Assembly (NCBI GenBank): GCA_023254645.1
Contig: JALRLA010000115.1
Location: 1 to 5,549, forward strand
DNA from: Bacteroidia bacterium
Lineage (GTDB): Bacteria; Bacteroidota; Bacteroidia; NS11-12g; UBA955
Length of the DNA: 5,549 nucleotides
Reading direction: 5' to 3'
Part shown: positions 1 through 5,549 of the stretch, piece by piece
Layout: every line of letters starts with the position of its first letter
How positions within the stretch are numbered: position 1 is the stretch's first letter
The notes under the pieces: model-generated
The model's database searches: none
The model's input: the letters and a program-made list of their open reading frames with translations, nothing else
Told to the model about the DNA's origin: nothing
Position numbers and translations under genes: made by a program

Positions 1-1
1 G

Positions 2-166
2 TTTGCCCCTGTAAGTTTCAATTTTACCGGAGCGGCCTTTGTCAATCAACATGCGGCTTTCTCTGATTTTCACGTCACCGGCGGCAACCCCAGTGGAAAT
101 GCCACTTTTGCCGATGCGAATTACGTCAACCGACGATTTGTGTGGGTAGGCAATCGATACGCCTAA
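2..166 (+). CDS. C-terminal 54 residues of an unrecognised protein (5' end outside window)
   Basis: An open frame enters from the left edge and ends at TAA (164-166), directly before a strong terminator, which supports it as the end of a real plus-strand gene. The 54 visible residues are rich in aromatic residues, Asn, Ala and Gly, with alternating hydrophobic and polar positions (for example FNFTGAAFVNQ near the start and RRFVWVGNRY at the end). This fits beta structure in a secreted or outer-membrane protein, but that is inference. The very C-terminus is Arg-Tyr-Ala. I see no type IX secretion C-terminal signal and no family motif that I recognise, so no function is given. It converges with the minus-strand cluster. 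Confidence 0.6.
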   Translation, partial: FAPVSFNFTGAAFVNQHAAFSDFHVTGGNPSGNATFADANYVNRRFVWVGNRYA

Positions 167-167
167 C

Positions 168-200
168 AAAAAAAGCCCGGGCCTTTGCCCGGGCTTTTTT
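168..200. terminator. Bidirectional intrinsic terminator
   Basis: A perfect 8-base GC stem, GCCCGGGC (175-182) and its copy (187-194), closes a 4-base CTTT loop. It is flanked by seven A on the left (168-174) and six T on the right (195-200), which can extend the stem. Read on the plus strand it ends the gene stopping at 166; read on the minus strand it lies about 20 bases beyond the stop of the YceI gene and again ends in a U-tract. It should therefore serve both convergent transcripts. Confidence 0.9.
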
Positions 201-221
201 ACTTAGATAGGTTTGGACTGC

Positions 222-896
222 TTATTTAGCAGCGGTCAATGAGAATGAAATCTCTACATTCTCGCCAACGATACCGTTTTGTACGCTGGCTTTGAGCTTT
301 TCGCTCAAGCTCATTTTCTCTTTGTCGTAGTTGATTCCCCAATCCAAACGGTTGATGGTCGCTACGCCAGAGGCTTGAATTCCAGAATCAGAAACCTCGA
401 TGTGGGCAGGAAAACTGATGCTGCGGGTTTCGCCGCGCAAGGTCAAGTTACCGGTCAAGGTGTGGCTGTTTCCAGCTTCATCCGCTACTTCCAAGGCTTC
501 AACTGAAGCAATTTCAAATACAGCAGTTGGGTGTTCGGCTACGAACAAGAAAGAGGTGTCTTTCAAGTGGCCGACCAATTTGCCTTTCAATTCTTCGGTC
601 ATCCAAGAAGCCGTGTCGGTGCAAACAATGTTGTTCAAATCTAATGTGATAGATCCACCAACCAAGGCACCTTCGTTAACGGTCAAACTGCCTTCGGCAA
701 TTCCGAAAGTTCCAGAGTGTGAACCCATGCCCACAACTTTGGTTCCGGTCCAACCTATAACAGATTGGTCAACAGAAATAGAATAGGCATTTCCAGAATC
801 GCTAGAAATGTCGGTGGCTTCGCCAGACTGAGCGTCTGATCCGCAGGAGGCCAAGCTGATGGCAGCGGCCGCAAATAAATACAATGATTTTTTCAT
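222..896 (-). CDS. YceI-family lipoprotein
   Basis: This is a 224-residue envelope protein of the YceI family, whose characterised members have a lipocalin-like barrel that can bind polyisoprenoid lipids; the ligand here is unknown. The N-terminus is a lipoprotein signal peptide: Met-Lys-Lys, a hydrophobic run, then the lipobox Leu15-Ala16-Ser17-Cys18. After a short Ser/Asp/Gly-rich linker, the YceI domain fills residues about 38-221. Its hallmarks are WTGTK (49-53), GSHSGTF (58-64), GHLKDTSF (109-116) leading to HPTAVFEI, LTGNLTLRGETRSISFPA (147-164) and INRLDWGINY (181-190). The start at 896 is preferred to an in-frame ATG at 926 because the latter would put ten residues before the Lys-Lys of the signal peptide. 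No Shine-Dalgarno sequence is seen. It is the last gene of the minus-strand series, 58 bases after the adenosyltransferase gene, and is followed by the shared terminator. The family call is firm; the cellular role is not. Confidence 0.92.
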   Translation of the reverse strand: MKKSLYLFAAAAISLASCGSDAQSGEATDISSDSGNAYSISVDQSVIGWTGTKVVGMGSHSGTFGIAEGSLTVNEGALVGGSITLDLNNIVCTDTASWMTEELKGKLVGHLKDTSFLFVAEHPTAVFEIASVEALEVADEAGNSHTLTGNLTLRGETRSISFPAHIEVSDSGIQASGVATINRLDWGINYDKEKMSLSEKLKASVQNGIVGENVEISFSLTAAK

Positions 897-954
897 AAGA
901 ATGTTTTCAAAATTAAGGGAGGTCAAAACGGGGGAGTATTGATCTATGATAAGA

Positions 955-1509
955 TTATTTGGCTCGGGGATTCCAAATGATTTCCTGTGCTCCGTTTTGG
1001 TTGTCCAAGTGACGGGCTAAGGTGAAGAGGTAGTCGCTCAATCGGTTCAAGTATTGGACGACGAAGGGTTCAACCGTATCAACCTGAGACAAATGCACCA
1101 CCAAGCGCTCGGCGCGTCGACAAACGGTGCGAGCGACATGAGCAAAGGCTCCCGCTTGAGAGCCGCCGGGCAAAACAAAGTTTTTCAACTCAGGCAGAGG
1201 GCTGGTCAATCGGTCGATTTCGTGCTCCAATGCCTCAATGTCTTCCACGTGAAAGGGAGGCAAAAATGTGTTGGCACCAGGCTCACAAGCCAAGGTGCTA
1301 CCCAGGGTGAACAGGTTGTTCTGAACTTGGGCTAGGAGTTTCTCCTCTTCGCTGCCTTGTATGAAGGAACGAATGACACCCAAATGGCTGTTCAATTCGT
1401 CAATGGTGCCATAGCCCTCCACTCTTAAGTGGTGTTTGGGCACTCGGCCTCCTCCTAGCAAACTCGTGCTGCCATCGTCGCCAGCCCGTGTATATATCTT
1501 GAAACTCAT
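955..1509 (-). CDS. pduO: PduO-type ATP:cob(I)alamin adenosyltransferase
   Basis: This cytoplasmic enzyme transfers the adenosyl group of ATP to cob(I)alamin to make adenosylcobalamin, the cofactor of enzymes such as methylmalonyl-CoA mutase. The 184 residues match the full length of the PduO/MMAB class. Visible motifs are the ATP-binding N-terminus YTRAGDDGSTSLLGGG (6-21), GYGTIDELNS (32-41), FVLPGG (111-116), ARTVCRRAER (126-135) and YLNRLSDYLF (153-162). From memory of the Lactobacillus reuteri PduO structure, Asp37, Phe111, Arg127 and Arg131 correspond to the Asp/Arg salt bridge, the Phe that displaces the lower ligand, and the ATP-contacting Arg; all are present. The start is the only plausible one; a weak AAGG lies 7 bases before the ATG, the only Shine-Dalgarno-like site in the window. 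It follows gpsA by 49 bases with no terminator between them. No B12-dependent enzyme is visible here, so the consumer of its product is elsewhere. The symbol marks the family type only; no pdu operon is present. Confidence 0.95.
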   Translation of the reverse strand: MSFKIYTRAGDDGSTSLLGGGRVPKHHLRVEGYGTIDELNSHLGVIRSFIQGSEEEKLLAQVQNNLFTLGSTLACEPGANTFLPPFHVEDIEALEHEIDRLTSPLPELKNFVLPGGSQAGAFAHVARTVCRRAERLVVHLSQVDTVEPFVVQYLNRLSDYLFTLARHLDNQNGAQEIIWNPRAK

Positions 1510-1558
1510 GTGATAGCCTTACAATTGAAAATGGAAATGGTTTGGCTGTGTAGCGTTT

Positions 1559-2560
1559 TTATGCAATGTGTTCAGCAGCCAGAACTTTGAATATTCGTCG
1601 GGGTGAAGCGCCCTTGTAGGTGATTTCATATACGGCCTCAACCAAGGGCATGTGGAATTGCATGGATTCGGCCAAGAGGTGAACGAGCTCGGTGGCGTAA
1701 TAGCCTTCTGCGACCATGCTCATTTCTGATTGGGCTTGCCGAACGTTCAATCCTTTGCCGAGCAAATTTCCAAATCGTCTATTGCGGCTGTATTCCGAAT
1801 AAGCGGTCACCAAGAGATCGCCCAAGTAGGCGGGCTCTTTGATGTCTCTGTCTTCCAGGTGTACTTGGTTCAGGAAGGTTTTCATCTCCCGAATGGCGGC
1901 ACTGACAAATACGGCTTGAAAGTTGTCGCCATAGCCCAAGCCGTGCGCAATGCCGGCCCCTATGGCATAGATGTTTTTCAAAACCGCGGCGTATTCTGCT
2001 CCCAAGAGGTCTTGCGATTCCTTGACGTTGATGTAGCGGCAGCGCAGCTGATTGGAGAACCAGGCACAGAATTCTGAATTCAAGCTACTAACGGTTAAGT
2101 AACTCAATTTCTCTAAGGCCACTTCTTCGGCGTGACAGGGCCCGCTGATCAATCCAATGTGGGATTCGGGAACCCCGTGTTTTTGTTGTAGGTAGTCGGC
2201 GAGCACCAAGCGGGAATGCGGTTCGATGCCTTTGATGGCAGAGACGTAGTACTTCTCTTTCGGTAAGTTTAGTACCTTCAAGGTATCGTGCAAAAACGCC
2301 GATGGGATGGCGAGAATCAGTGTTTGGCAGGCATCGACGACAGCCGCCAAATCGCTGGAGGGCTGTACCCGGTCAGGATGTATTTCCACATCTGAGAGGT
2401 ACTTGGGGTTGTGGTGAAATTCAAGAATGTGTTCAACGGCCGATTCGTCTCTCATGAACCAACGAATGGGCTGAGTCGACGTTTCGGTCAGCATCTTGAC
2501 GATGGCTGTTGCCCAACTGCCATTTCCTATGACACCAATATTCCCTTCAAATGCCTGCAT
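1559..2560 (-). CDS. gpsA: Glycerol-3-phosphate dehydrogenase [NAD(P)+]
   Basis: GpsA reduces dihydroxyacetone phosphate to sn-glycerol 3-phosphate with NAD(P)H, supplying the backbone of membrane phospholipids; it is cytoplasmic. The protein has 333 residues, normal for bacterial GpsA. The N-terminal Rossmann domain starts with the nucleotide-binding loop GVIGNGSWATA (9-19). AIKGIE (108-113) carries the conserved Lys110. SGPCHAEEVA (139-148) is the counterpart of the SGPxFAxE motif. The C-terminal helical domain contains the catalytic Lys195 in AVLKNIYAIGAGI (192-204), GDLLVT with Asp248 and Thr252, and SRNRRFG (258-264) with Arg259 and Asn260 that bind substrate phosphate. These match Lys120, Lys204, Asp260, Thr264, Arg269 and Asn270 of human GPD1 by motif. 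The His in place of the more usual Phe in SGPCHAEE is, as I recall, common in Bacteroidota GpsA. The start sits 3 bases after the bcp stop, implying co-transcription and perhaps coupled translation. Confidence 0.97.
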   Translation of the reverse strand: MQAFEGNIGVIGNGSWATAIVKMLTETSTQPIRWFMRDESAVEHILEFHHNPKYLSDVEIHPDRVQPSSDLAAVVDACQTLILAIPSAFLHDTLKVLNLPKEKYYVSAIKGIEPHSRLVLADYLQQKHGVPESHIGLISGPCHAEEVALEKLSYLTVSSLNSEFCAWFSNQLRCRYINVKESQDLLGAEYAAVLKNIYAIGAGIAHGLGYGDNFQAVFVSAAIREMKTFLNQVHLEDRDIKEPAYLGDLLVTAYSEYSRNRRFGNLLGKGLNVRQAQSEMSMVAEGYYATELVHLLAESMQFHMPLVEAVYEITYKGASPRRIFKVLAAEHIA

Positions 2561-2563
2561 GCT

Positions 2564-3016
2564 TCAAGAACCCAATAGTTGAGGGCCGTGCTCTTTGGTA
2601 TTGACTTTTTGAATAATATCGGCCATGATTCCGTTCTCGTCAATGACGAAGGTCGTTCGGGCGATTCCCATGTACTGGCGTCCGTACATGCTCTTTTCGA
2701 CCCAAACTCCATAGGCTTCTGCTACGGCATGATCAGTATCGGCCAGCAAATCGAAAGGAAGCTCGTACTTGGCGATGAACTTCTGGTGCTTGGCCTCGTT
2801 GTCAGGGCTGACGCCCAAAATGGCGTAGCCTTGAGCCAAGAATGTTTGGTAGTGATCGCGCAAGCTGCAAGCTTCGGCGGTGCAGCCTGGAGTGTCGTCT
2901 TTGGGGTAGAAGTACAAAACCAATTTTTTGCCTTTGAAGTCGCCCAATGTGAGGGCCTTCCCGTTTTGATTGTTGGCCGAAAAGTCAGGGGCGGCCTGGC
3001 CAATTTGAATGCTCAT
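2564..3016 (-). CDS. bcp: Thioredoxin-dependent thiol peroxidase (Bcp/PrxQ peroxiredoxin)
   Basis: Bcp reduces hydrogen peroxide and organic hydroperoxides using thioredoxin as electron donor; it is a cytoplasmic antioxidant enzyme. The 150 residues cover the whole AhpC/TSA thioredoxin-like fold. YFYPKDDTPGCTAEAC (35-50) contains the peroxidatic Cys45, preceded by the active-site Thr42-Pro43, and the resolving Cys50 five residues later. This is the atypical 2-Cys arrangement of E. coli Bcp, which uses the same two positions. ARTTFVIDENG (119-129) carries the conserved Arg120. The C-terminus (KVNTKEHGPQLL) is the usual family ending. There is no signal peptide. It starts 2 bases after the stop of the peptidase gene and ends 3 bases before gpsA, so it is almost certainly in the same transcript. 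No OxyR-like site can be placed, because no promoter region lies next to it. Confidence 0.97.
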   Translation of the reverse strand: MSIQIGQAAPDFSANNQNGKALTLGDFKGKKLVLYFYPKDDTPGCTAEACSLRDHYQTFLAQGYAILGVSPDNEAKHQKFIAKYELPFDLLADTDHAVAEAYGVWVEKSMYGRQYMGIARTTFVIDENGIMADIIQKVNTKEHGPQLLGS

Positions 3017-3018
3017 GA

Positions 3019-5301
3019 TTATAGGTTTTCCAATACAAATGCCGTCAGGCGGTTGAACAAATGTTTTTGTGCAGCTGGGTCTGAAATGCCGTGGTTGCGG
3101 TTGGGGTAGTATTCGCTGTCGAAGTCGATTCCTCCAGTAATCAAGGCATTGACCATTTCTGCACTGTTCTGAAAATGCACGTTATCGTCAGCGGTTCCAT
3201 GGACGATCAAATACTTTCCAGTGATTTGGTGGGCAAAATTCAAGGGTGAGTTTTGCTCGTATCCGTCAGGGTTGTCTGCTGGCCGGCGCAAATAGCGCTC
3301 CGTGTAAATGTTATCGTAGTACTTCCAATGGGTGACGGGTGCCACCGCAATCGCCATGGAAAAGGTCTCAGGGCTCTTGCTCAGGCAAAGGCTGGAAAGG
3401 TAGCCGCCGAAAGACCATCCCCAGATGCCAATGCGCTCAGGGTTGACATAGGGTTGGGTTCTCCACCATTCGGCCACGGCCGTTTGGTCCTTGCATTCCA
3501 ATTCGCCCAATTTCAAGTAGGTCGATTTTTTAAAGGCTGAGCCTCTGCGACCGGTGCCTCGATTGTCCGTACTGCTCACGATATATCCTTGCTTGGCCAA
3601 ATATTGGTGCCACAAGAAGTTGCGGCTACCATAGGCGTTTTTCACGGTGTTGGCTCCGGGCCCGCCATAGCAAAACATCAATACTGGGTATTTTTGGGTG
3701 CTGTCAAACTCCGGCGGATAAATCGTGTACCGGTTCAATGGGGTGCCATCGGCTCCCGGTACTTGGTCAAACTTCACGGAACCCAAACCCCAATCTTGAA
3801 CGGCGGCCGTCCATTTTGCATTCCCTTCCAAGTCGCGGTGAAAGCTTCCATCTGTGCTATTGAGGCTCCAGGCATAAATGGGGTTCTCGCTCAGATTGCT
3901 GAATCCATCGTAGTAATAATGACCTTTGGGGCCGACTATGCAATAATGTGAGCCCGTACCAGCGAAGCTGTTGCCTTCTTGTTGAGCCCGCAAGGTCTCG
4001 TTGTCGGGCATGTTTGCGTAATTGAAACAGGTCACCAGGCGAGTTTTTCCGGGTAGGTACTGGCCTTTCTTGACGCCTAGGTTGACTGCCATCAGGTCGT
4101 CTTCCAATGCATTGTCAGCTACCGTATAAAAAAGCTCACGTTGTTCTTCATTCCATTCCTTTACAGCTAGAACCTCTGTCATGCCGAATGTCAAGGCTGA
4201 TTCTTTGCCGTTCAGGTAATTCATCAAATACAACTGGTTGTATCCGCTCTTTTCTGAGGCGTAAATCAATTGATGGCTGGGCTCTCCGTTCAAATGGGGA
4301 AGGAAGAATAAGTTGTCTTGAATGTCGACATAGGCTTCGTCTTGTTCTTCCAATAGCAACGTGACTTTAGTGGTTTGTTTGGGGTTGATGCCCAATAATT
4401 CCCAATGGTTTTGCCAGCGGTTCAAGCGCTGTACGGTCAACAAGTCATCTGAAAGACTCCATTGAATGCGGGGCAGATATTGGTCATTTTGATGCCCCAA
4501 TTCAGGGAATGCAATTTCTCCATTTTGGACATTGTAGATGCCCACTTTCACCTCGGCATTGTCTTCTCCGGCCTTGGGATATTTCCACACTTCGCGGTCG
4601 GGATAGACCTCTTTGTTGTATTCATCCATGCCAAATTGCTGGACATCTGACTCGTCAAAGCGGTAAAAAGCAATGTACTGGCCGCTAGGACTCCAAGCAA
4701 ACCCTTGGCTCATGGAAAATTCTTCTTCGTACACCCAATCAACGGCTCCATTGATGATGTAGTTTGTTTCCCCGTCTTGGGTGACAAGGGTTTCGCTTTT
4801 TGACTCCAAATCAAAGACGCACAGGTTGTTGTCTTTGACATAAGCCAACTGCGTGCCCTGAGGGTTGAGTGTGGGGTAACGCAAGCGGGAGGGTATTGGG
4901 GTGAGGGTTTTTTTCTGAAGGTCAATGACGTAACACATGACCGAACGGCTGTGTCGGTAAATGGCCTCTGAGGCATAGCTCACCACCAAGAATCGACCGT
5001 CTGCGGTCAAATCAAAAGAACCCATGGGGAGTTTCTCGTTCCAATGGCTCGCTTGGCTAGCGAATTCGGAACTTTCGAAAAGCAAGCCTGTGCTGTCCCC
5101 GCTTCGAATGTCTGAAAGCGAAAGGCTCCATTGATCATCGCGTTTGTGCGTGTTGATGAAGGATCTCCCGTCAGGACTAAAGCGCTGAATGCGGGGCATT
5201 TCAGGTCTAAATGCCGCTGAAAAAATATCGCTGGCCGATTGCGACCAAGCTGATCCTGATATAAAGGAGCTGCTTAGAGCCAATAGGATGGTCTTTCTCA
5301 T
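3019..5301 (-). CDS. dpp4: Secreted dipeptidyl peptidase IV (S9B prolyl oligopeptidase family)
   Basis: This serine exopeptidase is expected to remove Xaa-Pro or Xaa-Ala dipeptides from peptide N-termini in the periplasm, as in peptide-feeding Bacteroidota. The 760 residues begin with a signal peptide (MRKTILLALSSS, cleavage probably around Ser20/Gln21). An eight-bladed propeller domain (about 35-500) includes DWVYEEEF (188-195), whose Glu193-Glu194 match the pair in human DPP4 that anchors the substrate N-terminus. The C-terminal alpha/beta hydrolase domain (about 510-760) contains Tyr545 (oxyanion hole, YGGPG), the nucleophile Ser630 in GWSFGG, Asp705 in HGTADDNVHFQ and His737 in NRNHGI. 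Tyr662 and Tyr666 line the S1 pocket (WKYYDNIYTERY). The HGTADDNVHFQ motif favours DPP IV over the prolyl tripeptidyl peptidase PtpA. The start at 5301 is chosen because an upstream in-frame ATG at 5391 would bury the signal peptide and overlap the preceding gene by 94 bases; at 5301 the genes overlap by the 4 bases ATGA. Confidence 0.95.
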   Translation of the reverse strand: MRKTILLALSSSFISGSAWSQSASDIFSAAFRPEMPRIQRFSPDGRSFINTHKRDDQWSLSLSDIRSGDSTGLLFESSEFASQASHWNEKLPMGSFDLTADGRFLVVSYASEAIYRHSRSVMCYVIDLQKKTLTPIPSRLRYPTLNPQGTQLAYVKDNNLCVFDLESKSETLVTQDGETNYIINGAVDWVYEEEFSMSQGFAWSPSGQYIAFYRFDESDVQQFGMDEYNKEVYPDREVWKYPKAGEDNAEVKVGIYNVQNGEIAFPELGHQNDQYLPRIQWSLSDDLLTVQRLNRWQNHWELLGINPKQTTKVTLLLEEQDEAYVDIQDNLFFLPHLNGEPSHQLIYASEKSGYNQLYLMNYLNGKESALTFGMTEVLAVKEWNEEQRELFYTVADNALEDDLMAVNLGVKKGQYLPGKTRLVTCFNYANMPDNETLRAQQEGNSFAGTGSHYCIVGPKGHYYYDGFSNLSENPIYAWSLNSTDGSFHRDLEGNAKWTAAVQDWGLGSVKFDQVPGADGTPLNRYTIYPPEFDSTQKYPVLMFCYGGPGANTVKNAYGSRNFLWHQYLAKQGYIVSSTDNRGTGRRGSAFKKSTYLKLGELECKDQTAVAEWWRTQPYVNPERIGIWGWSFGGYLSSLCLSKSPETFSMAIAVAPVTHWKYYDNIYTERYLRRPADNPDGYEQNSPLNFAHQITGKYLIVHGTADDNVHFQNSAEMVNALITGGIDFDSEYYPNRNHGISDPAAQKHLFNRLTAFVLENL

Positions 5302-5549
5302 GCTTTGCGTTGCAGTTTGATTTCTTGAATGGGTTTGATGACAACCGGTACCAATTCGTGGGTGACCGATGATCCGTCCAAGCCGAACCATTTCTCGGGA
5401 CGACCCGCAAACATTTTGGTTATGCTGTACAAACGCATGACCAAACTGTCGAGCAAGGGCATTTCGTTCTCTTGGCTCATTTCTTCTTCGATCAAAACGA
5501 AGCGGAAGTCGCCGATATATCCTTTTTCATGGAAAGCGTGGTAATGCGG
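5298..5549 (-). CDS. kup: C-terminal end of a Kup-type potassium uptake transporter (5' end outside window)
   Basis: The frame is open from the right edge down to TGA (5300-5298), giving 83 residues. They resemble the cytoplasmic C-terminal domain (K_trans_C) of Kup/Trk-type low-affinity potassium transporters: GDFRFVLIEE (13-22 of the fragment), then LLDSLVMRLYSITKMF (32-47), FGLDGSSV (55-62) and ELVPVV (65-70), close to the FGLDTSNV...E.VPL ending that I recall from Bacteroidota Kup. Kup is an inner-membrane K+/H+ symporter with about twelve membrane helices, all of which would lie beyond the window. No transmembrane segment is visible in this part, so the call rests on the tail motifs alone. 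The stop codon overlaps the ATG of the peptidase gene, pointing to translational coupling and a shared transcript. Confidence 0.72.
   Translation of the reverse strand, partial: PHYHAFHEKGYIGDFRFVLIEEEMSQENEMPLLDSLVMRLYSITKMFAGRPEKWFGLDGSSVTHELVPVVIKPIQEIKLQRKA

Noticed and set aside
400..786. Plus-strand open frame of 128 codons opposite the YceI gene
   Set aside because: The minus strand carries an unmistakable YceI domain; the plus-strand product has no motif and starts at an arbitrary ATG.
908..915. Minus-strand TAATTTTG, matching the Bacteroidota -7 promoter consensus TAnnTTTG, upstream of the YceI gene
   Set aside because: It lies only 11 bases before the ATG, which would leave almost no leader, and there is no TTTG/TTG box about 19-21 bases further upstream. 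The match is likely chance in AT-rich spacer.
1510..1558. Possible promoter, terminator or riboswitch in the gap between gpsA and the adenosyltransferase gene
   Set aside because: Forty-nine bases with no GC-rich hairpin followed by a T-tract, no TAnnTTTG box and no room for a cobalamin riboswitch.
2579..3109. Plus-strand open frame of 176 codons lying opposite the bcp gene
   Set aside because: It is antisense to a gene with complete peroxiredoxin motifs, shows no recognisable domain, and runs across the bcp/dpp4 junction. It is a shadow of the real coding strand.
5302..5391. A longer N-terminus for the DPP IV gene starting at 5391
   Set aside because: It would overlap the Kup-like gene by 94 bases and put 30 basic and polar residues before a clear signal peptide; the ATG at 5301 gives a normal secreted form and an ATGA junction.
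1..5549. Search for mobile elements, CRISPR repeats, tRNA/rRNA genes, toxin-antitoxin or defence genes
   Set aside because: Nearly the whole window is accounted for by seven coding regions and one terminator; no direct or inverted repeats other than the terminator stood out by eye, and no compositional break was evident.

Overview
This looks like an ordinary chromosomal stretch from a member of the Bacteroidota, most likely a flavobacterial or cryomorph-like lineage of moderate GC content. The lineage is inferred from four things: a DPP IV-type S9B peptidase with a signal peptide, a Kup C-terminus of Bacteroidota character, a lipoprotein of the YceI family, and start codons that mostly lack a Shine-Dalgarno sequence. 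No search was possible, so the lineage is an inference.

Layout. The first 166 bases hold the 3' end of an unrecognised plus-strand gene. It is followed by a strong bidirectional hairpin terminator (about 168-200) shared with the convergent gene cluster. The rest of the window is one minus-strand series, read from right to left: the end of a Kup-type potassium transporter gene (runs off the right edge), a secreted dipeptidyl peptidase IV, a Bcp/PrxQ thiol peroxidase, glycerol-3-phosphate dehydrogenase GpsA, a PduO-type cob(I)alamin adenosyltransferase and a YceI-family lipoprotein. The first four are packed very tightly: a 4-base ATGA overlap, then gaps of 2 and 3 bases. They look like one transcription unit. 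The last two follow after gaps of 49 and 58 bases with no terminator visible between them, so they may be read from the same transcript, ending at the shared hairpin.

Function. The genes do not form one pathway. They cover potassium import, periplasmic peptide breakdown, peroxide defence, phospholipid precursor synthesis, coenzyme B12 formation and an envelope lipid-binding-like lipoprotein. This is housekeeping content in a compact operon. All catalytic residues that I can place are present, with no frameshift or truncation apart from the two genes cut by the window edges. I found no mobile element, CRISPR array, RNA gene or novel system. The least explained item is the plus-strand C-terminus at the left edge. 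No gene-free stretch exceeds 60 bases.
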